Shown piece by piece: positions 11,296-23,042 of a stretch of DNA of 64,000 nucleotides; the first letter of the stretch is position 1; each line of letters starts with the position of its first letter. Origin of the DNA: Zanthoxylum bungeanum (Eukaryota; Streptophyta; Magnoliopsida; Sapindales; Rutaceae); contig SKCR01051201.1 of the NCBI GenBank assembly GCA_019454045.1, forward strand, positions 1-64,000, written 5' to 3'. The notes under the pieces are model-generated. The model saw only the letters and a program-made list of their open reading frames with translations, was not told the origin of the DNA and searched no databases. Position numbers and translations under genes: made by a program.

Positions 11296-14027
11296 TCATG
11301 CTGAATAAAAAACAAAGGGCACTGCACAAGAAAATATAAGAACCCCTCATTAGCATTGTTACTCGAGGACACAAAACTAATGGCAGCCGAAAGGCAAATT
11401 ATAGATTTAAACTTTTCATAGATTTTTAATATCAGTTTTCCTTTCATAAATATTGTCCTAAATTTTTTTAGTCAACCTAACCAGGGTTTGAAAATTGGAC
11501 ACTGTCAAGGCAACAAAACAACTATCAACATAAATATTGCCCACCCGTTGAACAGTAATTTTTCAAATTCCTATTGTATCATGTAGCCATATTCCATTAT
11601 GTTTTACCAAAGAAGATAAATGAAAGGAGAATAATGGAGCAAGCATCGTAAATATTATTGCATAATCAATATTATATATGTAGTATCAATCATTGAATTC
11701 TCCTCCACCATAGCTGTTCACAGATTATTGAAACTCAAAGGTTAAGAGCTTACCAATCAAGAAAATGGTTAGCATCAAGACAAGCATAAGCTGGACAGAA
11801 CAATCAAACTGCAAGTGACCAAGACTTTGCCGCCGCCTTTGAATCCCACCAAAGACCTGCAGAAGATTAAGCTTGTAAGATTTCTGGGACATTATTAATC
11901 AGTTGTAATCATGTTCAACCATCAAACCATAGAGATAGAGATCAGTACACAGAAAATGCTACAGTTTTATTGAGTTTAAACTGAGCAAGCATGTTAAATT
12001 GACCTGAAGGAACATATTGACTGCTCCCTTTGCCTGAAGATGCTCCACACACCTCTGCTTCCAGAAAACAGGCTTGGATCCTTTTTCCTTAGGTGTGGAT
12101 TCAGCACATGCCATTAAGCTGCTTCCTTCTCCATTTTCATTAGCAATTGCAATCTTCAATAAGGCAAAATTTGGTGAACTCCATGTTCTTCTTGTACCAG
12201 TTGCTGTATCTGACTTACAAATGATATCATCCCTTGTTGCAGGAGATTCCTCTTCTATTTCTAAGACACAGTGTATATTTTTATCAATACTAACAGCATC
12301 TTTGAAACCTGTCAATTCATCACAACTTTGCATGGTGCAGGTAGCCTGAAGATCAAGTCCCGCATCTCTTTTCTTGTGATTGTTCTCCAAAAGTGAGTTT
12401 TTTCTCATAGAAGGAATCAACTTGACACATTCTTCTTTCCCAGTGGATGAGGAGGGGGAATTTCCAGAAAGAAATATGGCTAAATCATCACATTCTTCTT
12501 CATCTAGGTGTATCCATCGAAGGGGTTGCTTCCCTTCCTCATTAAAATCTTCCCTTAATGCTGCTTCCACGCGAGAAATTTGGTCCTCAATGGCTTCAAT
12601 AAATTGCCCATGCCTAGTTTTTGTGTAATCATTGTGATGATGTCCATGGCTCAACCTTACAGCCCTTTCAAACTCGTCCAGCTGATTAATCATTCACAGT
12701 CAAACAACACACAAATAGAATTTCTGCTTGTATGAAAAGAACATAATACTATCAAAACAATATTTTAGTCGGCATAAATAATAGATTCAAAATGATATAT
12801 CGTTTGGGGATTTTAATATTTTTAGAGGATTCCCAACAGACTCGCCAAATGCCATTGAATTGCTCAGATGCATAGCCACATCAACAATAATAATTTCAAG
12901 AGACACATCAATTGAGATTCATCAAATAGAATTTCACCTCCTTCAATATTGAAACATAACTTATCTCTCTTCTGATAATATAATATAACTTTTTATATCA
13001 CATTATCATCATTACTAATAACTATTTATCAACTAAAATAATATAACCACAGGTAACCCAGAAATTTGATTAAATTAATATAAATATTTTTCTATTTGAA
13101 GATTCTTTTGGAATGGAATTTGCAAGCAACACAGGTAAGCAAGATGAGTCTTTTTGAGTTGCCTTCTGTTTACATCATAGTTTTTGAAGCAGAGTAGAGA
13201 AAAAAATACCTGCCATTTAGCAGTACCACGAGCCGTTTGCAATTCCCTAGAGAGTTCATTCAAATCCTCTGGGTTTAGCCCTTCTCTCTTCTGTCTTACC
13301 CACAATCTGAAAGCTGATTCCATACTGGAAACATAAAACAATTGAACAAAATACTTCAAATTGCATAAACTGAAGTTTATAAATTGAAAATTCATCTGAA
13401 CTTCAACAAAGCTGCCTCTTTTAAGCTATTTAAAAGAAAATTTTGCAGAGAAATCCAATATATGTTCAACTAAATGGCACAGACAGTATTGCCTGGACAA
13501 CAACTAAGTCATGGCTATTCACAGAAAGCTAATACCAAAAGACTGCAGTCATATTTTCTCCTCAGACTCACAGCAAAGCAAAATTAACAAAACCATAGCC
13601 ACAAATATTAAAAGAACAAAAAAAAAAAAACAATTAAAGGGGGGGAAAGGCAAAAATTTTATCTGAGCAATGAATAAAATACAGCCTGAGGATTATAATT
13701 CCCCTAAATTCCACCTCAAAACCCTCAAAAGTCAACCCACATAAAAAACCATTGAAAATACCAAATTTACACACAAATATTCAATTTAGTAGCGATCCAA
13801 AGCCGAAACAAGTGACACCCACATCACAAAATCTAGAAAACTGCAGAATGAAACATAAAAATCTACAAATTCCAGCAAAAAATAAAAATAAAAAATCCCA
13901 GAAATGGCGAGCAAAAATGAAAACTTTATAACGAGAAAACGTACATATCAGCAGATTCTTGGACCTCCTCTGCTGCAGAAAAAAATGAGTCATTTTTCCA
14001 TAGATCAAAGCTATTAGCTACCATCAT
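11296..14027 (-). CDS. Syntaxin-6 N-terminal domain protein, C-terminally anchored (5 exons)
   Basis: Exons on the minus strand: 14027-13945, 13324-13210, 12681-12004, 11856-11754 and 11321-11296. All introns are GT-AG, the phases are compatible and the sum is 1005 nt (334 aa). The N-terminus MMVANSFDLWKND..QESADI joined to MESAFRLW and TAKWQ/LDEFERAV is the syntaxin-6 N-terminal helical bundle, as in Arabidopsis At1g27700/At2g18860 'syntaxin/t-SNARE family' proteins. A long polar middle section (residues about 100-290) shows no clear SNARE motif. A single hydrophobic segment near residues 313-333 (QLMLVLMLTIFLI..) ends in VPFVFYSA, a tail anchor. The family suggests a role at endomembranes (Golgi/endosome), but biochemical function is not established. 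The start is the first of two adjacent Met codons; initiating at the second would remove one residue. Confidence 0.85.
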
Positions 14028-14077
14028 CTTCACACACAGCACCAACAACACTAATTTGAAATAATAATTACTTAATA

Positions 14078-14106
14078 TTGATATATATATATATATATAT
14101 ATATAT
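14078..14106. repeat. (AT)n microsatellite
   Basis: About 14 uninterrupted AT units just upstream of the first coding exon of the syntaxin-like gene. Confidence 0.9.
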
Positions 14107-14150
14107 GAAAGGATTATAAGAGAAGAGAGAGAAAGATACGTAATTGAAAT

Positions 14151-14200
14151 TTCTCTCTCTTCTTCTTCTTCCTCTTCCTCTTCCTCTTCCTCTTCCTCTT
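14151..14200. repeat. CT/TTC-rich microsatellite in the presumed 5' UTR or promoter
   Basis: A run of CT followed by TCT/TCC triplets and hexamers. It reads as GAGGAA purine repeats on the gene's strand, about 125-175 bp upstream of the start codon. Such tracts are common in plant 5' UTRs. The Glu-rich frame it creates (13926-14225) is not considered real. Confidence 0.75.
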
Positions 14201-14227
14201 GTTTGGGGAAGGCAAGCTCAGCCACCA

Positions 14228-15312
14228 GGCGTTTTGTTTTGTTTAAGCTTTCAATTCCTCTATTAAATTAAAGATTCTATTTTAAAATTTATTAGTCAGT
14301 TTCGTTTAAATTTAACTAATATTTTAATAAAATATTTGACAATTGGAGTGACGTGGAAAGTATTTATTCGTTGGACAAAGTGAGTAGGCCTTTGACTGTT
14401 ATTTATAAATGATGAATTGAGCATGCAAAAAAGGCGTCGGCAAGCAAGCGGCGAGTGATGAGGTGGCACAGTTAGAACGTGATTGTCATTGGCCAACTCA
14501 TGTGGGTCCCCACAACACCTAATTAATACATTAATTCATATTTTCTCTTAATATGTATATAAAAAGTAAATAAATAATTTGCCGACTATTATCTACCAAT
14601 AGTACTTTTAAATGAGTTGTGAGTATAGAATGAGTACTGAGTACATAATTATAAATTTAAATTAATTAAAATAAATTATGTATATAAAAAATTATTTAAT
14701 TAATCTAAAATTATAATTTAGTTGTGATTATATTTGAAATGAGTATCCATTCAATAAAAATATCATAATTATTTTAAAATATGATGAATGCATACAGCCG
14801 ACGAGACCGAAGTTCATTTTAAAATCTGATTGACTTGACTTATCTACTGACCGAAGATGGATTTACAGTCCATTGGAATTTCAGTCGACTCGATAATCCA
14901 ACCAACTTTGGCACATGTCCAATATTTCAGGCGACATGCCAATAATTTCGAGGAACCGACCCCATATTATGCACCCATCTAGTCGATAAGATCCAATCTG
15001 CACACGACGAATCTTATTTCGACTAAAACTCAAATCCATTCTTTTATGGGATATCGTTCAAGAAACTCGAGATTTCTTAAATTGCTAAAAGGATTACTAA
15101 TATCATTTTTAGAGTTCGACTTGGTTTCCTCTATAAGAATATGATTCCCCCTAGGACTAGAAGACATAAATATATGAATAAATGGGGCCTCAATGGTATT
15201 CAAGCATTTCAACTCTCACTCACAAACTTGAGATTCAGAGTCATTGTCCTTACTCCGCTCTGACACACTCTTCTCACCGCCCTCATGGCACACAAATTGA
15301 TATACGAGGTAT
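14228..15312. other. Spacer, part resembling a degenerate LTR
   Basis: No gene recognised. The stretch 14820-15310 contains a TATA-like 'ctctataagaat' (about 15130) and a GC-richer tail ending in '..gaggtat', in the style of a gypsy LTR, but no termini or partner copy were found. Confidence 0.35.
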
Positions 15313-15772
15313 TAGGGGTGTTCATAGGGTCGGGTCAACCCGCGACCCGACCCGCGCGAGTTTAAAAAAAATAAAAAAAATTTCAACCCGGCCCGGCCCG
15401 AAATTTTCGGGTTGGAGAACGGGTTTGATACTAAAACCCGACCCTATAATATTTTTATTATTTTTCTTAAAATTTTATAATTTTTTCTAAGAATTTTATT
15501 ATTTTTTTAAAGTTTTTACTATTATTTCATTTATTTATTAATTTTGTTGTATTAAAATTTTATATATATGATAATTTTCGGGACATAAAATAAATAATAT
15601 TTATATTTCAAAATAATTAAATAATTAATTTTTTTTGCCGACCCGACCTGAACCCGATCGGGTCTCACCTTCGCGTGACCCGACCCGCGACCCGACTTTC
15701 ACGTGACCCGACCCGATCGGGTCTCACAAAATTTAAAAAAATCTGACCCGAACCGACCCGTGAACACCCCTA
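15313..15772. mobile_element. hAT-like MITE, TAGGGGTGTTCA termini
   Basis: A 460-bp element with terminal inverted repeats TAGGGGTGTTCA at both ends. It is flanked by an imperfect 8-bp duplication (CGAGGTAT / CAAGGTAC). Arms are packed with GACCCG/CGGGTC words and the centre is AT-rich. TAGGGGTGTTCA-type termini and 8-bp duplications are typical of hAT-derived plant MITEs. The frame at 15182-15490 runs through it and is not a gene. Confidence 0.85.
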
Positions 15773-15784
15773 CAAGGTACCACT

Positions 15785-17965
15785 TGTTGGGGTTTTAGCG
15801 CGGGTGCAGCGGAAGCGCGCGATTCGGGTGAAATCGTAACTTTAAAAACTTTTAAAATTACCAAATAAATTATTCAATATCCAATATGATTAATTCATTC
15901 ATATTTCACCTAAATATATTTATTCGATATCAAATAACGACATAAATTTTGGACAATTATGACCCATAACATCACTATTGTACAGATCATGGTGTTGTTG
16001 TACAAATTAACTATGTGACAAAGGAAATTGCCCTTTTATCATTTGTAATTAGATTACCAAGATGTATAAATGATAGAAGGTCCATATGATTAGTTCCAGA
16101 TTGAGATGATATGAGACAGTATCAATCCATAAAGGTTTTATCATTAAATATCCCTAGTCAGAGTATTATCAAGATTGGACATCGATAATGCGTAAAAGAC
16201 TAGTATTACACTTGTGCGCGTTATGGGAGCATAACGGCATAGTTCTCAAATATTTGGGTATAGGATACTCATACAAGTGTAATAGGAGGTTGTGTTTACC
16301 GATGGTACGGAAACAGCTTCGCTCTGGATAGACCCCTCGGAATTCCATTGGTAGTATGACTATGTGTCTATGGAAGTCCGAATCAGGGTAGGTGTATTTG
16401 GTCTTAACCTGAGACTTGCACCGCTAATACTTGCGACAATCAATATACTTTGGTTTTGGTCATCCAGGGCTTTAACAGGTTCTGTGTACGCCTCTTCTGG
16501 GTATATTGAGAATCGTAGTGTATTGGGTGTGATGTCGAGATGGAAGTATCACTCTAGTCATAGTGGAGATGATGATCACGTAGGATACGAAACTGGTGCT
16601 CTTTTGTACTGCAGTTATCGGGATAATATGACTAGGTCATGATTATCCGATTATAGAGACTAGTTACTAGAGATCCGATATGTGCTTTGTACGGGGCAGA
16701 CACAATTCCAGCCTCAAGCCTTGCACGTGACATCCGATACTGGATCGTAATACGCAATACTACGTATACTACGCCTGATATAGATCACATATTCCTTTAA
16801 GAATATTTTTGGAGAATTGGGTAGGCACGATGTTTTTTTAGAAGCCAATCATGTCTTATAAATCTGTAAATACGTAGTACTAGGTACGTACGTGTTCGGA
16901 TAGTCCGACGACCGGGTTTACTGCCAACATATCTGGGGATCTCATGGGTCGCTTCCCGAAGATTCATCGATGATGTATGACTCGCACTTTATTAATTTGG
17001 GATTAATTAAAAGAGAGAGAAAATTAATCTAGGATTAATTACGGAGATATTTTATCTGGGATAAAATATTATTAAAGAAAGAGAACGATTAATTTGGAAT
17101 TAATCGATAAAATAATATATTCGATAAATTATACGAAATTGGATTTCGACGCGGAATTAAAATTAGATTTTTAATTCGGGCGAACGAGTTAATTTAGAAT
17201 TAATTCGTCAGCGATGTGAATAGTAATTTTGCTAGGCAAAATTATTTAATTGAATTTGATTTAATTACGTCGCAACGGAAAACTCGTTAATTCGGAATTA
17301 GCGAACCCAAGCCCGGGAGTGTTTTTGGGCCCACTCGCATTTCGAATCGAGTGGGGACCACAAGTCACATCAAGCGTCAAATCATTAGTCACTTTGATTG
17401 ATGTGATGTCTAGTCACTTTTGAGTGATGTGACAACTAGTCACTTTTGAGTGATTGATGGTGGTGGTTGGATGGTTTTAATGCTTGTACCTCTTTGACTT
17501 TGGAAATTCAAAATATGGTATATGTTTTATTTGATTTTGGAAATCAAAACCAACTAACACAATTTCTTCTTCCTCTCTCCACTCTCTCGGCCAAGAGGCC
17601 ATTTTCTCTCTTTTTGGTTCTCCAAAGCCGAGAACTAGATGAAGCTTTAAGGGAAGATTTGAGGCAAATTTTTCCGACTGCTAGCACACTTTAGGAGTCT
17701 TACGAAGGTGATAGGGAAACCCACTCGTGGGCATGAAATCACCATTTGCAAAGCTTGGAGCTTGGAGCATCAATGAAGGGCATGACCGAATATGGAGGAG
17801 CACAAAAACAGTCCAAAATCGTGAGCTTCAAGGGAGCAAAAGTTTTGTTGTTCCTCGCATCACAAAAGCCGATCAATGTAAGTATGTTTCTGTCATACCT
17901 CTTTGAGTATTCACACATGTTTCATTGCTTGAAATCGATCTTGGGACTCATCTAGAAACCCAACA
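15785..17965 (+). repeat. 5' LTR of copia element C1
   Basis: A 2181-bp LTR starting TGTTGGG and ending CCCAACA, a perfect short inverted terminus. It is immediately followed by the tRNA-Met primer-binding site. About 2 kb aligns in inverted orientation with the LTRs of element C2 (42082-44285 and 49929-52143), for example 'ccaagtatactttggt'-type blocks and the stretch encoding the shadow frame at 16364-16642. No matching 3' LTR is present, so C1 is incomplete. Confidence 0.9.
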
Positions 17966-17966
17966 A

Positions 17967-17979
17967 TGGTATCAGAGCC
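17967..17979 (+). other. Primer-binding site (initiator tRNA-Met type)
   Basis: TGGTATCAGAGCC one base after the LTR end is the standard plant Ty1/copia PBS complementary to the 3' end of initiator tRNA-Met. Confidence 0.9.
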
Positions 17980-20900
17980 ATTTTGAGCATGAAATTTGAT
18001 TAGGGTAAAATTTGGGTAAATTGGATTTGAGCATGCTTTGACTAAATTACTTGTTTGAGCATGCTTGTATATGAATAACTTGGAGTTATTTGTGATCAAT
18101 TTTGTGAAAAATGGATTGGATCAATTTTTCCCCAAATCTTAGGCTTGGCCGAAACATATTGGTGCCCTAATGTCATGGAATTTTTTGATTTTGATCATTG
18201 GATGAGTTGAAATCAATTGGGTAATATTGATTTATGATTTAATTGGATTAAAACCGAATCGGACAAAGAAATCCCCAAATTTCCGTGAATAGAAGCATGT
18301 AAAATGATTGATTTTTTATTCAATTGTGTTGGACATAAGTTGATGATAATAAGCATAATTAATTGTGTAAATTGATGTTTTGGAAATATTAATTTGGTTA
18401 ATTAATTATGGCATACACTTTAGGTTAATTAAATTATGAAATTTGGAATTTTGGTAATTTAATTAATTGGGCCAAATTTGGAATTGGGCTTGAAAAGTTG
18501 TAATTGGGCTTAATGGACTTGGTTGGGTCAAGTTTGGTTTAGGCTAATTGGTTGGATCCAATTGGGCCCAAAACCATATCCATAAAGTCCAAATATGACT
18601 TAATGGACCTTTAATATTTTAATTGGGCCTAAATTGGTTTCTTGGCAAATAAGGGTGATTCCTTAAAAGGGCTTTGGTATTTGGGTTTGACCTATATTGA
18701 CCAAAAGTCTATGCCTTAAGAAATTAATTAAAAGCCCATTGGACTTTAATTAAATTGACATTGGATGTTAATTGGGTTTTGAGACCCGTAACGATTAGAT
18801 TTATAATCTAAGTCGTAAAGGCACATTAAAAAGTGTAATTATTTAATTTGTAATTAAATAAAGAGTTAGTATTAAATACAAATTAAATTGGATTTAATGT
18901 TGTAGTTTAATATAATTCGTGAATTCGTACTTTGAGTACTTATTCGCAAAACGAGTCGGACTCGCTCAAAATCAAATCATTGTTTGAACATTGGATGGTC
19001 ATTAATTTTCAGATTAACTAATTGGATTAGATTGATTGATAATATGCTTGTGTGAATACATGGATGTGATGTATGAATAATGCATATCGGATGGATATTA
19101 GATGGGTGAGAGCAATTTTGGAAATTATTGTAATAAATTTAGAATTAATTAATTGGACTTGCGTGTCCAGCCTATTACCTCTTGACTCTGTGTATTTCTC
19201 TTCTCACATATTCCTCTCAATGTAAATGAGGTTTCTTTAGAAGTGTTATGTAATCGAGTAGAAGTAATACTTGAGCTAGCGGGAGAGAGGAAAGTGAGAG
19301 ATTCGTTCTAGGAACAATGTGTTTAAATATCCATCCACATATCATTATTATATTTATTTACTTACACGCCTTATTATGTGTTTAGAATGCATGTTTAAGG
19401 GTATATGATGATGAGACCTTACCAAAGATAATTAATTGGTTGCCAATTACGCGAGAAAAACCCTCACCACATATTAAACGTTTTTTATCCAAGATTGGCA
19501 CTGGTTTGTTGGCCAAAGTCAAGACCTTTGTCCGTCGCGGATGTGTTTGAATCATGAAGGCTTTGTTCCATATCGGTGTGTTGTCCAAGTTGTGATTTAT
19601 TGGCCAAAGTCAAGATCACTTCTTGTCAATCGACATCGATTACGAAGCTTTCCATAGTCAATGGGTTCCACTTAACTGGGATCATTAAGTTTGTTGTGCC
19701 AAAGTCAAGGCTTAATTGATTCAGAGGAAAAATGTTAGGGAATATATTGGATATATTGGCATATATAATATATATGTTTCGGACTTGGATGTCCACCTAC
19801 TGGATCTAGAAATTGGATGAGATCCAATTGATCTTATATATCTACCCAGTTAATTATCAAACAATTTGTTGGCCAAAGTCAAGATTGTGTGTTATTTAAC
19901 GCGATCCTAGCCCACTAGGAAACAAGGTTTCCCGAGTACTCCACAGAGGGTTAGAGGCTCGCCGAAAAATAGTGGGAGACAAGTATTAAATTTGCAATAT
20001 TCGTTTAGTTACTTGCCAATACGCGCTCATTTCAATTTTTCGTCAATAAATTAATATATTAGTTGGACTAATATTTAATGTTGTTTTAAATTAAACAGTT
20101 GGACTGTATTCAAACTATTTCAATTAATAGTTGATTTTATAATTGGATTATAGTAATCAATATGATTGAATTTAACCAATTGAATTATAGTTGATTATAT
20201 AGTTAGACTATAGTAATCATTATAATAAATAGTACCTAAAATCGTTGATTTGATAGTTAGACTATTGGAATCAAGATAAATTGAAAGATTAGTGTTTAAA
20301 ACATAATCCCGGGTGAAAATGTTTTTAAACGGCTTTAATTTTCAGATTGGGAATAAAAACTCAGGATAGTCCTGGGAACCGAGAAGTTACTTTATTTGAT
20401 ATAGTGACGTCTTGAGCCTAAGCCTGGAGTTGAGCAAATAGTAGAACATGATATTTGGAATATTCATGTGATGATAACTTTAGTGCTTAATCTGTTATGA
20501 TTGTCGTAAAGACTCCTTAATTTCTTAGTCATAACTAAGGATTAGATCTTTATAGTATGATATTGAAATTGAAGGATGTTCATAGATCTATTCTTAGATC
20601 TTAGAAGTACAAATTGCAATAGTAAACTCTTGGAGAGTTAATGGTTATACTCAATGAGACAAAGCCAGAGTTTGCAATAGGCAAGAACCGTAAGGCGCAC
20701 CTTACTTCGATATTCCAGAAGGCCAAGGCTTGGCCGAAGGATTCTGGGTGTGGAAATACGGGCAAAGGCATAGTCATTATAATCTTCTGGGAAGACAAAT
20801 GACATATCCCAAGATGTCTGCCTAAACTGTGGCAAACAGGATCACTGGAAGCGTGACCGCCGTATGGACGAGGCAGACATGAAGGAATTGAAGACGGGCA

Positions 20901-21508
20901 AGGCTCCGGCTTCAAATATATTTATCATAAACATGTTCACTACTAGTATTAAAATTGGATTTTAGCTACTGGATATGGTACATATATATGTACTGGTGTG
21001 CAGAATCTGCTCATTAGCAGGATGCTGACTTCAATTGAGATTTATCTGCGAATTGAGAATGGGACGAAAGTCGCTGTTTTAACCGTAGATACCTAATTTT
21101 AGGAACTACCCTTCGGGTGTGTACTTAAATTAGGAAATTTTTATAATGTAACTAGTTTGACTAGAAACATTATCTCTATATCAGAGTATAATCTGTTGCG
21201 GATATACCTTTATATCCAAGAACACTAAAGTGTTTTATTTTATAAATATGATATTGAGATAAACATATTAGATGTGAATAACAGCATTTAAATTTTGAAT
21301 ATAAATAAATCTCATACATATGATATGACAAACAAATAGCTCAAACTGAATTAATCAATTGAGACTTAATTGTGGCATTGTTGTCTGTGACACAATTAAA
21401 CAAGACTCGTATATCCACACTTTTGAAGAGTGGATACTAGGACGAATTTGATCATATTCAAATGATGTCTACGAATCTAGTTTATTAGGCAAGTGCCTAA
21501 AACAAGAC
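17980..21508 (+). pseudogene. Broken gag and protease region of copia element C1
   Basis: Degenerate internal region of a Ty1/copia element, riddled with stops and frameshifts. The gag zinc knuckle is visible at about 20815-20865 (CLNCGKQDHWK) but its last Cys is Arg (TGC to CGC). It is followed at about 20940-21170 by remnants of the protease/pre-integrase region (a LLDMVH..VCRI version of the DTG motif). The sequence is the counterpart of C2 (about 49910 down to 46640 on the minus strand). Similarity stops at about 21508, next to an unrelated LTR, so reverse transcriptase, RNase H and the 3' LTR are missing. Confidence 0.75.
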
Positions 21509-22213
21509 TCGCAAATACGTACATGATACATATGCCCTGTACACATGACTGACGGATTCTATCTGATACTCACATAATATCATGAGCATCAGTCAACACC
21601 CAACGAACAGACGGAGGTCTGATCCAAATAAATCGGTGACGTGACTACCATCAAAGTGTGGATGATATCTCATATATCCACAATGGTATCTCAAGTCGAA
21701 TGACCACTATGCTACTCGAATCGAGAAGATTCCTATTGACGTTGGTGTACCATATATTAGGAAATCTTCGGTGAGTCGTTCAGTGTTTATCAAATAAACA
21801 CTTACATGTCTATACGAATCTCCCGAGACTCATGGTTCATTGGGATAAACCATCGGACCAAGTCACGATATACGACATGTACTGGTCTCAGTGGATTTTA
21901 CTAACAGACCCATGTTAGTAAATTTTGACAAGAAACTTTATTTGATAATATACTTCTAGTAGTGACACTTCTCAATGTCAATTACAAACTACTTTGTAAT
22001 TGCGCACTACAAAATATATTATCGGGTCTTTGTCTCATATATAAATATCACTAAATCATATTTATTTTCAATCTAATCGTAATTAGATCGAATATGTATA
22101 TAAGCAAGAAGCATTACCATAAATAAATAATATTATGGAAAAATGAATTGTTCGTATTCATGAATCGGACATAAATACGATCCGGATTGGCACTCCGAGC
22201 ACCAACCCTAACA
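21509..22213 (-). repeat. Partial LTR of another copia-like family
   Basis: On the minus strand this starts TGTTAGGGTTGGTGCTCGGA and runs about 700 bp in the style of plant copia LTRs. It is truncated where it abuts C1 near 21508. A much more diverged relative of its first 150 bp lies at 22553-22706. No coding sequence. Confidence 0.5.
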
Positions 22214-23037
22214 CCACTCTTGCCTTGTTTTCTCTCAGACCATTGTCATCACCACTGACTTGACCGTCAGAGTGTTTATGGCAACCACCACATCGATGAT
22301 CAGTCACTCCCCATTCATTATTCGTCTTTGTTTTGTAGGATTATTGGTGCCCATTTTTTGACCAACGATCGATTGTGGACCGGACACATAATCCACTGTC
22401 TACACTGTGCATCTATGCATTTTTCTAGAACCGTGCTAACTTGCTCAATGGGTATTCCACTGAACAAGTAAAGAACTAGGATATTGTAATTATAATATCC
22501 TTTCCGTTTTACCGATTTGGCCATGTTGTCTGACATTTTTCTTGGGACAAAGCTGTTGGGGTGGTTGTATCAATCTAATATGTATAATGACATTACCATT
22601 AATAAGATTTGAAATGAAAAATTAGTTATTTTATGAATAAATAATAAAATATAATGTACAATATATTATTTAGATTGACACTCCAAATATCAACTCCAAC
22701 AAAAACAACATGATGAATATTTTTAAGAGAAAATAAGATTACCTCTAATATTGCATAATTTATTTATTTTTTTAAAAATTCTTTAAATGAGAAAAATGAT
22801 CGTATTAAAAGCGTAGTCAATGATAGAGTAAAGACAATTAGTGGCACAAGTCAGTTTGTCATTTGGATCTTATCCTGGCATAAAAGCATTCGTTATCCCC
22901 ATCCTACTAACTAAATAATTGACCATATTGACCACACACACCTTTAAAAGTAAGTAATAGACATACCTTAATTATAAGACTGTTCCTTTTGGTGTCTTCG
23001 TCCATATTAACAATCACAAAGAAGGGGTATATTTGGT
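22214..23037. other. Spacer with a short LTR-like relic
   Basis: No gene. The segment 22553-22706 begins TGTTGGGGT and ends ACTCCAACA and resembles the start of the LTR at 21509-22213, so it may be a tiny solo LTR or TRIM relic. The rest is AT-rich and unassigned. Confidence 0.35.
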
Positions 23038-23042
23038 ACCCA

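Noticed and set aside
12074..12628. Plus-strand frames of 82-91 aa
   Set aside because: Antisense shadows of exon 3 of the syntaxin-like gene.
13926..14225. Glu-rich frame MAELAFPKQEEEE..
   Set aside because: Created by a GAGGAA microsatellite and an AT repeat upstream; the family's conserved start is MMVANSF at 14027.
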